Positions 44,979 through 52,590 of a DNA stretch of 64,000 nucleotides are shown piece after piece. How positions within the stretch are numbered: the first letter of the stretch is position 1; every line of letters begins with the position of its first letter. Position numbers and translations under genes: made by a program. The DNA comes from CAHJXG01 sp965277495 (lineage in GTDB: Bacteria > Pseudomonadota > Alphaproteobacteria > Acetobacterales > Acetobacteraceae), in the NCBI GenBank assembly GCA_965277495.1, contig OZ255824.1:4340001-4404000 (forward strand), read 5' to 3'. Under the pieces are notes generated by a model that did not search any database, was not told where the DNA came from, and was given only the letters and a program-made list of their open reading frames with translations.

Positions 44979-45108
44979 GCCGTCGACAGCGCACGAGGCT
45001 CCAGGCGAAGTGTCGGACGCCCGGTAAAAATCAACTCGAACTCGCCGGCCACCCGCCATACCATGGAATTGAGGCCGTGACGCCGGCCGACCGCAAAAGG
45101 ACGTATCC

Positions 45109-45783
45109 ATGCCCGAAGGCCGCCTGTTCATCGGCACCCGCCGCTACTCGTCATGGTCGCTGCGCGGCTGGCTCGCCGTGCGCCTGGCCGGGATCGACGT
45201 GGAGGAGGTGGTCATCCCGCTCGGCGACAGCCGGCAGGGCAGTACGGCGGCGGTCGCGGCCGTGTCGCCCAGCGGCCTCGTGCCCTATCTGGAGCACGCC
45301 GGGCTGCGGATTTGGGAAACCCTGGCCATCTGCGAATACTGCGCCGAGATCAAGCCGGCCTTGTGGCCAGCGGACCGCGCCGCCCGCACCCGTGCCCGGG
45401 TAATCAGCGCCGAGATGCACGCGGGCTTCCGGGCGTTGCGCATAGCGATGCCGATGGTGCTGAACAAGTCGGCCCCGGGCACCGGGCAGACGCCGGATGC
45501 GCTGGCTGACATCAAGCGGATCGAGGCGTTGTGGCGGGAAACGCGGACCGCGTTCGGCGCCGCCGGCCCGTTCCTGTTCGGCGCCGGGTTCAACGCCGCC
45601 GACGCCATGTTCGCGCCCGTCGTCGCCCGGCTGCTGACCTATGGACCGCCGCTCGCCGCCGACACCCGCGCCTATTGCGATGCGGTCCGCGCGCATCCAT
45701 TGGTCGATGCCTGGTATCAGGCCGCCGGGCAGGAGCCGCCCGAATGGCGCCTCGCGCATTACGAGCAGGCCAGCACCGCCTGA
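45109..45783 (+). CDS. Glutathione S-transferase family protein
   Basis: A 224-residue GST. The thioredoxin-like half carries FIGTRRYSSWSLRGWLAVRLAGI, where the serine pair after Tyr is the likely glutathione-activating site, then SGLVPYLEHAGLRIWETLAICEY with the cis-proline and substrate ESxAI-type motif. The helical half contains FLFGAGFNAADAMFAPVVARLL, the conserved N-capping aspartate region. AAAGGA precedes the ATG. The sequence pattern is close to the YfcF/stringent-starvation-like group; substrate unknown. Confidence 0.85.
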   Translation: MPEGRLFIGTRRYSSWSLRGWLAVRLAGIDVEEVVIPLGDSRQGSTAAVAAVSPSGLVPYLEHAGLRIWETLAICEYCAEIKPALWPADRAARTRARVISAEMHAGFRALRIAMPMVLNKSAPGTGQTPDALADIKRIEALWRETRTAFGAAGPFLFGAGFNAADAMFAPVVARLLTYGPPLAADTRAYCDAVRAHPLVDAWYQAAGQEPPEWRLAHYEQASTA

Positions 45784-45859
45784 AACCATGCGCCGCCGGG
45801 CTTGGGGTTGGCGGCGGCGTGCGCCTATATCAGGGCAACGTCGCCTTTAAGGAACATCC

Positions 45860-46837
45860 ATGCCCGATACGCTCGTCCCCGTCACCGTCCTGACCGGATA
45901 CCTCGGCGCCGGCAAGACCACGCTGCTGAACCGAATCCTGAGCGAGAACCATGGGCGCAAATACGCTGTCATCATTAACGAGTTCGGTGAACTCGGTGTG
46001 GACAACGACCTCGTCGTCGATGCGGACGAGGAGGTGTTCGAGATGAACAACGGCTGCATCTGCTGCACCGTGCGCGGCGACCTGATCCGCATCGTCGGCG
46101 GGCTGATGAAGCGCAAGGGCGGCCTCGACGGCATCATCATCGAGACGACCGGCCTCGCCAACCCGGCGCCCGTCGCGCAGACCTTCTTCGTCGACGACGG
46201 CGTGCGCTCCCGCACCCGGCTCGACGCCATCATCACGGTGGTGGACGCGAAGCACCTGCTGGCGCGCCTTGAGGACAGCCACGAGGCCGAGGAACAGGTC
46301 GCCTTCGCCGACGTGATCGTGCTGAACAAAACGGACCTGGTGACGCCCGATGAACTCGACGCCGTGGAGGCGCGCATCCGCACCATCAACCGGTTCGCGC
46401 ACATCCACCGCACCAGCCGCGCCGCGGTGGCGCTCGACCAGGTGCTCGACCAGGGCGCGTTCGACCTTGCCCGCGTGCTCGAGCGTGAACCCGGCTTCCT
46501 GGAAACGGACGAGCACTCGCACTCCGACACCGTGAACAGCGTGAGCTTCGAGGTGTCCCGCCCGATCGACCCGGAGAAGTTCAACGCCTGGATCAGCACG
46601 CTGCTGGCCGAGAAGGGCCAGGACCTGTTGCGTACCAAGGGCATTTTGTCATACGCCAACGACGACCGCCGCTTCGCCTTCCAGGCCGTGCACATGATCG
46701 CGGACGGCGACTTCATCGGCCCTTGGGCGCCGGGTTCGGAGCGCAAATCGAAGCTGGTGTTCATCGGGCGCAACCTGAACCGCCCGCAACTGCGGCGCGG
46801 GTTCGAGGCTTGCCAAGCCGGAGGCTCCAAGGCTTGA
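45860..46837 (+). CDS. CobW/P47K-family GTPase (metallochaperone type)
   Basis: A 325-residue CobW-C G3E GTPase. Walker A is GYLGAGKT (residues 13-20), the metal-binding CxCC is GCICC (Cys66, Cys68, Cys69), the switch segment is IIETTGLANPAPV and the base motif is VLNKTDLV. A His stretch (DEHSHSD) precedes the C-terminal CobW domain with its terminal FIGRNLNR. Members deliver zinc or cobalt, and P47K relatives activate nitrile hydratase. AAGGA precedes the ATG. Its stop overlaps the WD40 gene start. Confidence 0.88.
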   Translation: MPDTLVPVTVLTGYLGAGKTTLLNRILSENHGRKYAVIINEFGELGVDNDLVVDADEEVFEMNNGCICCTVRGDLIRIVGGLMKRKGGLDGIIIETTGLANPAPVAQTFFVDDGVRSRTRLDAIITVVDAKHLLARLEDSHEAEEQVAFADVIVLNKTDLVTPDELDAVEARIRTINRFAHIHRTSRAAVALDQVLDQGAFDLARVLEREPGFLETDEHSHSDTVNSVSFEVSRPIDPEKFNAWISTLLAEKGQDLLRTKGILSYANDDRRFAFQAVHMIADGDFIGPWAPGSERKSKLVFIGRNLNRPQLRRGFEACQAGGSKA

Positions 46838-47874
46838 GCGAGACAAAAGAACGGCAGTTCCTGATCGACAGCCGGGGCTCAAGCCGGGAGCTCGGTGCTT
46901 TCGTCGTCGGCGCCGCGTTCGACCGCACCGGCGCGGTCGCCGGCTTTGCCCTGGGCGACGGCACCGTGCGCCTCACGCCGCGCAATCCGACGGCGGAGTG
47001 GCCGGCCGTCGAGGCGCATGACGGCGCGGTTCTCGCCATCGCCGCCGACGCTCGCCCCGGCTTCGTCACCGGCGGCGATGACGGGCGCTTCCTGCGCATC
47101 GGACCCGACGGGGCAGCCATGGAACTCGCGCGCTATGGCTCGAAATGGGTGGAGCACGTGGCGGCGTTCGCCGACGCGAAGTCCGGCGTGCTGGCCTGCT
47201 CCGTCGGCAAGTCCGCACATCTGTTCACCATGGCCGGGCAGCCGCTGAAGACGCTGGCGCACCCCTCCACCGTCACCGGCCTGGCGCTCGACGGCAAGGG
47301 CAAGCGCCTCGCCGCATCGCACTACAACGGCTGCACCTTGTGGTTCGTCGCAGCCAAAACTGACAGCCCGCGATTGATGGAATGGAAGGGCAGCCACACC
47401 GGCGTCGTCCTGCACCCGGCCGCCGAAGCCGTCGTCACCAGCATGCAGGAGAACAGCCTGCACGGGTGGCGGCTCGCCGACGGCCAGCACATGCGCATGA
47501 GCGGCTACCCCAATAAGACGGAGAGCATGTCGTTCACCCGCACCGGCAAATGGCTCGCGACCTCCGGCGCCGAGAGCGTCGTGCTGTGGCCGTTCTTCGG
47601 CGGCGGACCCATGGGCAAGGCGCCGACCGAGCTTGCCGGCGGCGACAACGTGACCTGCACCCGCGTCGCCTGCCATCCGCAGCACGACGCGGTGGCGGCC
47701 GGGTTCTCCGACGGGCTGGTGGCGCTCGCGGACATCAACACGGGCCGCATCCTGCCGGCGGTGCCGCCGGGTCATGGCCCGGTGTCGGCGCTGGCGTGGA
47801 GTCCGGACGGGTCCCGCCTGGCGCTTGGAACCGAGACCGGGTTCGCCGCGCTGATCGACTTCACCTCACGCTGA
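46834..47874 (+). CDS. WD40-repeat protein coupled to the CobW GTPase
   Basis: A 346-residue propeller of about seven WD-like blades; examples end in TVRLTPRNP, CTLWFVAAK, VVLWPFF and LVALADINTG. It has no signal peptide and no extra catalytic domain. The start is TTG 46834 overlapping the CobW TGA, with GGAGG at 46820-46824, 9 bases upstream. The same CobW-WD40 order is known from other alphaproteobacteria (recalled). The tight coupling implies that it works with the GTPase, perhaps as a client scaffold, which is inference. Confidence 0.8.
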   Translation: MSETKERQFLIDSRGSSRELGAFVVGAAFDRTGAVAGFALGDGTVRLTPRNPTAEWPAVEAHDGAVLAIAADARPGFVTGGDDGRFLRIGPDGAAMELARYGSKWVEHVAAFADAKSGVLACSVGKSAHLFTMAGQPLKTLAHPSTVTGLALDGKGKRLAASHYNGCTLWFVAAKTDSPRLMEWKGSHTGVVLHPAAEAVVTSMQENSLHGWRLADGQHMRMSGYPNKTESMSFTRTGKWLATSGAESVVLWPFFGGGPMGKAPTELAGGDNVTCTRVACHPQHDAVAAGFSDGLVALADINTGRILPAVPPGHGPVSALAWSPDGSRLALGTETGFAALIDFTSR

Positions 47875-47886
47875 CGGAGTGACGTT

Positions 47887-48714
47887 TTGGATCGTTTGAC
47901 CAATGGGGGCATGTCGATGCCCAAGCTCGGCCTGGGCACCTGGCGCATGAAGGGGGCGGAGTGCACGGATGCGGTGCAGCGGGCCCTGGGCCTCGGATAC
48001 CGCCACATCGACACCGCCGAGATGTATGGCAACGAGGAAGCGGTCGGCGAAGCCTTGGCCAATGCCGGGGTGCCGCGCGGCGAGGTCCATGTCACCAGCA
48101 AGGTCTGGTATGAAAACCTGGGCGCCGACGCCATGCAGCGCTCAATCGACGCGTCGCTCGCCAAGCTGCGGTCGGACTACGTTGACCTTTATCTGATCCA
48201 TTGGCCCAGCGTCGGCATGGACCTGCCGGACGCGATCCATAATCTGATGCGGGTGAAAGAGCAGGGGAAAGCCCGCGCGATCGGGGTCAGCAACTTCCCG
48301 GTGGCGCTGCTGCGCCGCGCAATTGAGGAGGTTCAGGCGCCGATCGCCTGCAACCAGTTCGAGTACCACGTGCTGTTGGGGCAGGCGTCGCTGGTGGGCT
48401 ATTGCCAGTCGCATGGCGTGGCGGCGTCGGCCTACGCGCCGCTGGCCCAAGGCCGGCTGGCGGAACATGAGGAGCTGCATGCGATCGCCCGCAAGCACAA
48501 CGCGACCCCGGCGCAGGTGGCGCTGAAGTGGCTGCTGGATCAGCCTGGCGTCGCGGCGATCCCCAAGGCAATGCGGGTTGAGAGCCAGCAGGCCAACCTG
48601 GACGCGCTGCGGATCGAGCTGGACGACACCGACCGCGCGGTGATTTCGATGCTGCCGAAGACGCAGCGGTTCATCAACCCAGGCTGGGCGCCGGTGTGGG
48701 ATACGGCGGGCTAG
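47887..48714 (+). CDS. Aldo/keto reductase
   Basis: A 275-residue (beta/alpha)8 NADPH-dependent reductase. DTAEMYGNEEAVGEAL supplies the catalytic Asp and Tyr, the lysine is in VTSKVW, and the His in LYLIHWPS. NADP-binding signatures GVSNFPVALL and IPKAMRVE are present. The start is TTG 47887, with GGAG about 8 bases upstream (47875-47878); ATG 47911 is an alternative. It follows the WD40 gene by 12 bases and may share its transcript. Its 3' end overlaps the convergent nitrile hydratase alpha gene by 41 bases. Confidence 0.88.
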   Translation: MDRLTNGGMSMPKLGLGTWRMKGAECTDAVQRALGLGYRHIDTAEMYGNEEAVGEALANAGVPRGEVHVTSKVWYENLGADAMQRSIDASLAKLRSDYVDLYLIHWPSVGMDLPDAIHNLMRVKEQGKARAIGVSNFPVALLRRAIEEVQAPIACNQFEYHVLLGQASLVGYCQSHGVAASAYAPLAQGRLAEHEELHAIARKHNATPAQVALKWLLDQPGVAAIPKAMRVESQQANLDALRIELDDTDRAVISMLPKTQRFINPGWAPVWDTAG

Positions 48715-49288
48715 CCGGCACCGTTACCCCGATCATGTCGCCCTCGCGCAGCAGCGCCGCCAGCCGGTTCGTGTCCCAGCCGTCGGTGCCCGCGGGGCGC
48801 TGCGGCAGCACCATCCAGCGATAGTCGGCGGTGCTGTCCACCACGCGGATGCGTTTCGCCTCGGGCAGCACGGTGCCGAACTCCGCCAGCACTCCGCGCG
48901 GGTCGCGGACGGCGCGGGCGCGATAGCCCGGCGACTTGAACCAGAACGGCGGATAGCCCAGCACCGCCCGCGGATAGCAACTGCACAACGTGCAGACGAC
49001 CAAATGATGCACCTCGGCAGTGTTCTCCAGCACCCCGAGCGGCGGCAGGCCGCGCATGGCGATCCCGGCCGCCTCGGCAGCCTGCGCGCCGTCCCGCAGC
49101 ATGAGGGCGCGGTATTCCGGATCAGTCCACGCCCGCGCCACCATGCGGGCGCCCTGGGCCGGGCTGGCGCGGTCGGTCTGCGCGACCCGGGCGGCGATCT
49201 CGTCCGCGGTGGCGATGCCCTTGCTCGCGAGCAGGGCCTTGAGCCCGGCCAGCAGACGCTCGCTCGGTGCCTCGATCAATTGGCTCAT
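48674..49288 (-). CDS. Nitrile hydratase/thiocyanate hydrolase alpha-type subunit (cobalt-type)
   Basis: A 204-residue protein with the metal claw VVCTLCSCYPRAVLG (Cys99, Cys102, Cys104), in which Thr rather than Ser between the first cysteines indicates a cobalt site. FKSPGYRARAVRDPRGVLAEFG and RWMVLPQRP match NHase alpha. It hydrates nitriles to amides in characterised enzymes; the thiocyanate hydrolase gamma subunit shares the motif. The start MSQLIEAP at 49288 overlaps the beta C-terminal half gene by 4 bases. It is shorter than many alpha subunits. Confidence 0.85.
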   Translation of the reverse strand: MSQLIEAPSERLLAGLKALLASKGIATADEIAARVAQTDRASPAQGARMVARAWTDPEYRALMLRDGAQAAEAAGIAMRGLPPLGVLENTAEVHHLVVCTLCSCYPRAVLGYPPFWFKSPGYRARAVRDPRGVLAEFGTVLPEAKRIRVVDSTADYRWMVLPQRPAGTDGWDTNRLAALLREGDMIGVTVPASPPYPTPAPSLG

Positions 49289-49563
49289 GCCGCCTCCAAC
49301 CAAGTCTCATACAGCTCAACAACGATTTCGTCCCCGCCGGCGTCCGGCCAGATCGAGCGCGGTGCGAACGCGACATGATATAGTGCGAGGGTCGCCGCTG
49401 GGCGGGCGAAGGCGAGGTCCTCGGGGTTGCGGAACGCGCCCAAGTGCCGGACCACCGTGCCCGTGCGGCCGCGCAGGTAATGCGGCGTGCGGATGTGGCA
49501 GGGACCGCGGGCCTCTGGCCAATCGTTCCGCACGCGGACTTGGGCGCCGGGCGCCAGCATCAC
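49285..49563 (-). CDS. Nitrile hydratase beta, C-terminal (SH3-like) half as a separate subunit
   Basis: A 92-residue protein made of the SH3-like barrel of NHase beta: APGAQVRVRNDWPEARGPCHIRTPHYLRGRTGTVVRHLG and LYHVAFAPRSIWPDAGGDEIVVELYETWLE. It corresponds to ScnA of thiocyanate hydrolase. It overlaps the preceding beta N-terminal gene and the following alpha gene by 4 bases each. In common two-subunit NHases both halves are one chain; here they are clearly two reading frames, without a frameshift-like junction. Confidence 0.85.
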   Translation of the reverse strand: MMLAPGAQVRVRNDWPEARGPCHIRTPHYLRGRTGTVVRHLGAFRNPEDLAFARPAATLALYHVAFAPRSIWPDAGGDEIVVELYETWLEAA

Positions 49564-49889
49564 GCCGCATCCAAGGCAGCGCGCAGCTCGGCCTCCGAGA
49601 TCACGCCGCCGGCCAGCAGGTTACCGGCGATGGACCGGGCCCAGCGCTGGTAATACGACAGCCGCGCGTATTCGTGCTCGGGAATGGCCTCGATGCCGCG
49701 ACGTAGCTCGTCCACCGACATGATGCCCTTGGCGCCCAGGATGCCGCGGATCGCGTCCACCTCGCGGTCGAACTGCGTCAGCTCATGCGGTTCGGCGTCG
49801 ATCGGCTCGCAGAGGAACTTCGACACCCCGCCCATGTCGTGATGGGCACGCTTCGTTTCGCTTTCTGGCCCGCTCGCCGGCTCGTTCAT
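49560..49889 (-). CDS. Nitrile hydratase beta, N-terminal half as a separate subunit
   Basis: A 109-residue helical protein matching the N-terminal half of NHase beta (ScnB-like): DMGGVSKFLCEPIDAEPHELTQFDREVDAIRGIL, then YARLSYYQRWARSIAGNLLAGGVISEAEL. The start MNEPASG at 49889 overlaps the SH3-protein stop by 4 bases, and its stop overlaps the beta C-half start by 4 bases. With the next two genes it completes a three-subunit enzyme. An in-frame extension to 50165 exists but is antisense overlap with the SH3 gene and is rejected. Confidence 0.82.
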   Translation of the reverse strand: MNEPASGPESETKRAHHDMGGVSKFLCEPIDAEPHELTQFDREVDAIRGILGAKGIMSVDELRRGIEAIPEHEYARLSYYQRWARSIAGNLLAGGVISEAELRAALDAA

Positions 49890-50578
49890 TGTATGGCTTC
49901 CCCGGGGAGAATGCCCCAGACCTCGTTGCGCTTGATCCAGCCACGATAATCCTGAACCTGGGTCTGGCACCAGTCCGACGCCGCATCGCAGGAGCGCAGC
50001 CGGACGATCACGCCGGGCTTCAACCGCGCGACCGGCGCGGCGTCGTCGCGGGGGTCGCGCCGCAGCACCTGTTCGCCGCCGATCACGACTCCGGTCCGGC
50101 GCGGCGCAAGCGTCGCCTGATGCACCCAGCCCTTGGTGTTCTCCTGGTCCCGCACCAGGCGCCAATCCTCGAACTCGCGCTCGATCTGCACCGGGAGGTC
50201 GCGCCGCTTATACACCCATTCGATGGGGTAGCGCTTGCCGGGGCCGACCCGCATGTAGATCTCGTCGGCGCGGAGGGCGGCGAACCGGGGCAGCGGTTGG
50301 CCGGTGACGCTGCCCTTGGTGGGCTCGGCCGGCTTTTCCGGAACCGGCGCCGGTTCGGGCGTGGGCGCCACTGGATGGGCCGCGGGTCGTTTTGGCGGGG
50401 CGCCGGGCTTTGGGCGAATGACGGGCGCAGCCTCCCGCCGAGCCGGCGCGTGCGGAGCCGGCTGTGCCGCAGTTTTCGGCGGGGCGTGCGGCGGGGCCGG
50501 CGGCGGCGCAGGCAATTGCTGAGCCGCAACCGGGACGGACGACAGCAACGCGATCAGGAACGTGAAGCGTGCGACCAT
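49886..50578 (-). CDS. Exported protein with bacterial SH3 domains
   Basis: A 230-residue protein: signal peptide (VARFTFLIALLSSVPVAAQ), then a ~75-residue Pro/Ala/Lys linker and a C-terminal pair of SH3b-like repeats, IYMRVGPGKRYPIEWVYKR with GWVHQATLAP, and VARLKPGVIVRLRSCDAASDWCQTQVQDYRGWIKRNEVWG. It is the DUF1058/SH3_4 type, a periplasmic wall-associated family. The start at 50578 has AGGGA 6 bases upstream. ATGA overlap with the nitrile hydratase genes makes it the first gene of that set, an unusual companion. Confidence 0.8.
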   Translation of the reverse strand: MVARFTFLIALLSSVPVAAQQLPAPPPAPPHAPPKTAAQPAPHAPARREAAPVIRPKPGAPPKRPAAHPVAPTPEPAPVPEKPAEPTKGSVTGQPLPRFAALRADEIYMRVGPGKRYPIEWVYKRRDLPVQIEREFEDWRLVRDQENTKGWVHQATLAPRRTGVVIGGEQVLRRDPRDDAAPVARLKPGVIVRLRSCDAASDWCQTQVQDYRGWIKRNEVWGILPGEAIQ

Positions 50579-50676
50579 GCGCCATCCCTGCCAACAAGGC
50601 AGCCGCCGGGTCAAGCCTTGTGGCCTGATGCCAATGCCTGCTTCAAGGCGTTGGCTGCATCAGTCACCAAACGAGG

Positions 50677-51054
50677 CTAGAGCGTGACGATCTGGCCGCC
50701 CACTGACGCCGACAGGAAGCTGGGCACGCCCGCAACCTCCACCCCGCGCCATAGCGCCGCCGCGTCCAGCCCGGCCATGCGCAGCCCGGCGTCGCACGCC
50801 ATCAACCGCACGCCCAGCTCAGCCGCAGCCTCCCGCAACTCATCCAGCCCGGCCACCCCGGTGGCGCGCACCGCCGAGTCCCGTGCCGCATCATCGAGGG
50901 CGGACCAGTCGTGCAGCAGCGCTATGCAGCCGGCATTGGTCGCGAACACGCAGACCTCGCGGCCGATCGCCGCGGCGCCGGCGGCGAGGACGAACGCGTA
51001 ATGCGCCCGTTCGTGCCCGCCGGAGATCAACAGGATGCCGAGCCGCTCAGCCAT
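50677..51054 (-). CDS. DsrE/DsrF-like family protein
   Basis: A 125-residue protein with the DsrE pattern: RLGILLISGGHERAHYAFVLAAGAAAIGREVCVFATNAGC, and a terminal GVPSFLSASVGGQIVTL. DsrE proteins carry sulfur in tRNA modification or sulfur oxidation. The cysteines (in VCVF, GCIA and MACDAG) are candidates for sulfur relay, but the TusD active-site context is not clear. ATG 51054 overlaps the ThiF-like gene by 8 bases. The ThiF-DsrE pairing suggests sulfur activation and transfer. Confidence 0.75.
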   Translation of the reverse strand: MAERLGILLISGGHERAHYAFVLAAGAAAIGREVCVFATNAGCIALLHDWSALDDAARDSAVRATGVAGLDELREAAAELGVRLMACDAGLRMAGLDAAALWRGVEVAGVPSFLSASVGGQIVTL

Positions 51055-51838
51055 GTGCCGAGAGGTCGTGCAGGGCCGCATGATCGCCGCAGGCCGGGCA
51101 GGCGGGGTCGCGCCGCAGTCCCACGGTGCGCACCCGGGCGGCGAGCGCGTCCCAGATCAGCAGCCGTCCGGACAGGCCCTCGCCGATGCCCATGATCTCC
51201 TTCAAGGCCTCGGTCGCCTGCAGGCTGCCCATCACGCCGGTGACGGCGCCCAGGATCCCGGCCTCGCTGCACGACGGCACCAATCCATCCGGCGGCGGCG
51301 CAGGATAGAGGCAGCGGTAGCAGGGGCCGCCGCCATGCGGCTTAAACGTCGACAACTGGCCGTCGAAACGCAGCACGGCGGCGGACACCAGGGTGCGGCG
51401 CGCCAGGACGCAGGCGTCGGACACCAGGAACCGCGTGGCGAAATTATCGCTGCCGTCGCAAACCAGGTCGTAGCCGGCAATCAGCTCCAAGGCGTTGCGG
51501 GCGTCGAGCCGGGCCTGGTGCGCCTCGATCAGCACGCCCGGGTTGATCGCGCGGGCGGCGGCGGCGGCGGACTGCACCTTGGGCTGGCCGATGCGGTCCG
51601 TCGTGTGGGCGATCTGCCGCTGCAGGTTCGACAGGTCGACGACGTCGTTGTCGATCAGCCCGATCGTGCCGACGCCGGCTGCGGCGAGATACAGCGCAAG
51701 CGGGCTGCCCAGGCCGCCAGCACCGACAATCAGCACCCGGGCGGCACGCAGTTTCGCCTGCCCGACGCCGCCGACCTCCGCCAGCAGGATGTGGCGGGAA
51801 TACCGGGTGATCTCGTCTTCGGTGAAGTCCAGGTCCAT
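51047..51838 (-). CDS. ThiF/MoeB/HesA-family E1-like adenylyltransferase
   Basis: A 263-residue MoeB/ThiF protein that adenylates the C-terminal glycine of MoaD/ThiS-like carriers. It has YSRHILLAEVGGVGQAKL, the ATP loop VLIVGAGGLGSPLALYLAAAGVG, DNDVVDLSNLQRQIAH, and a Zn-binding CxxC pair (CYRC and CPAC). CSEAGILGAVTGVMGSLQATEALK carries the candidate catalytic cysteine. No rhodanese domain is fused. The start at 51838 begins MDLDFTEDEITRYSRH. It is divergent from queC and immediately precedes DsrE. Confidence 0.88.
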   Translation of the reverse strand: MDLDFTEDEITRYSRHILLAEVGGVGQAKLRAARVLIVGAGGLGSPLALYLAAAGVGTIGLIDNDVVDLSNLQRQIAHTTDRIGQPKVQSAAAAARAINPGVLIEAHQARLDARNALELIAGYDLVCDGSDNFATRFLVSDACVLARRTLVSAAVLRFDGQLSTFKPHGGGPCYRCLYPAPPPDGLVPSCSEAGILGAVTGVMGSLQATEALKEIMGIGEGLSGRLLIWDALAARVRTVGLRRDPACPACGDHAALHDLSAHG

Positions 51839-51889
51839 GTTGGGCACTTGGGATGCGTTTAGACGGAAAGCTATGGGGGACGGAAAGCC

Positions 51890-52585
51890 ATGGAGGATGG
51901 CGCCTTGGTGCTGTTCAGCGGCGGGCAGGACAGCACCGCGTGCCTGGCATGGGCGCTGGACCGGTTCGCGCGGGTGGAAACGGTCGGCTTTGCCTACGGC
52001 CAGCGGCACGCGGTCGAGCTCGAGTGCCGCGGACCCGTGCGCGACGCGCTAGTGCGAAAGGGGGGCGCGCTGCGCTGGGGCGGGCGGCTGGGGCCGGATC
52101 ATGTGATCGACCTGGGGCCGTCGCTCGCGGCGATGGGTGAGACGGCGCTTACGTCCGACGTGGCGATCACGATGAACGAGGACGGCCTGCCCAACACCTT
52201 CGTGCCCGGACGCAACCTGCTGTTCCTCACGTACGGCGCTGCCCTAGCCTATCGCCGCGGCCTGCGCCGCATCGTCGGCGGCATGTGCGAGACCGATTTC
52301 AGCGGCTATCCCGACTGCCGCGACGACACGGTCAAGGCCATGCAGCTCGCGCTGAACCTCGGCATGCAGCGCCGCTTCGTGCTGGAAACACCGTTGATGT
52401 GGCTGGACAAGGCCGCCACCTGGGCGCTTGCGGACCGGCTCGGCATCGTCGATCTCACCGTAGAGTACACGCATTCGTGTTATCTCGGCGACCGCACCCA
52501 CCGGCATGACTGGGGTTGGGGCTGTGATGCGTGCCCGGCGTGCGGGCTGCGCGCCGATGGTTGGCGGCGCTGGCGGGCGGGGTAG
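51890..52585 (+). CDS. queC: 7-cyano-7-deazaguanine synthase
   Basis: A 231-residue ATP-dependent amidoligase-type enzyme of queuosine synthesis that converts 7-carboxy-7-deazaguanine to preQ0. The PP-loop motif is VLFSGGQDSTACLAWAL, PGRNLLFLTYGAALAYRRG follows, and the zinc site CYLGDRTHRHDWGWGCDACPACGLR is at the C-terminus. It has a 52-base gap to the divergent ThiF-like gene. No queD or queE is in the window. It overlaps the longest possible reading of the DedA gene. Confidence 0.92.
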   Translation: MEDGALVLFSGGQDSTACLAWALDRFARVETVGFAYGQRHAVELECRGPVRDALVRKGGALRWGGRLGPDHVIDLGPSLAAMGETALTSDVAITMNEDGLPNTFVPGRNLLFLTYGAALAYRRGLRRIVGGMCETDFSGYPDCRDDTVKAMQLALNLGMQRRFVLETPLMWLDKAATWALADRLGIVDLTVEYTHSCYLGDRTHRHDWGWGCDACPACGLRADGWRRWRAG

Positions 52586-52590
52586 CGGAT

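Larger units (their letters stand above)
44741..45108. other. Gap without protein genes, containing only tRNA-Glu
   Basis: Apart from the tRNA and its promoter I see no feature in this stretch. The 123 bases between the haem-binding-like gene and the tRNA 3' end hold no convincing terminator, reading frame or repeat of the tRNA end. The 130 bases between the promoter and the GST gene hold the AAAGGA site of the GST. Confidence 0.5.

Noticed and set aside
49560..50165. Long minus-strand extension of the beta N-terminal gene into the SH3 gene
   Set aside because: The extension lies inside the SH3 frame, and MNEPASG at 49889 gives a clean 4-base overlap and the normal subunit length.
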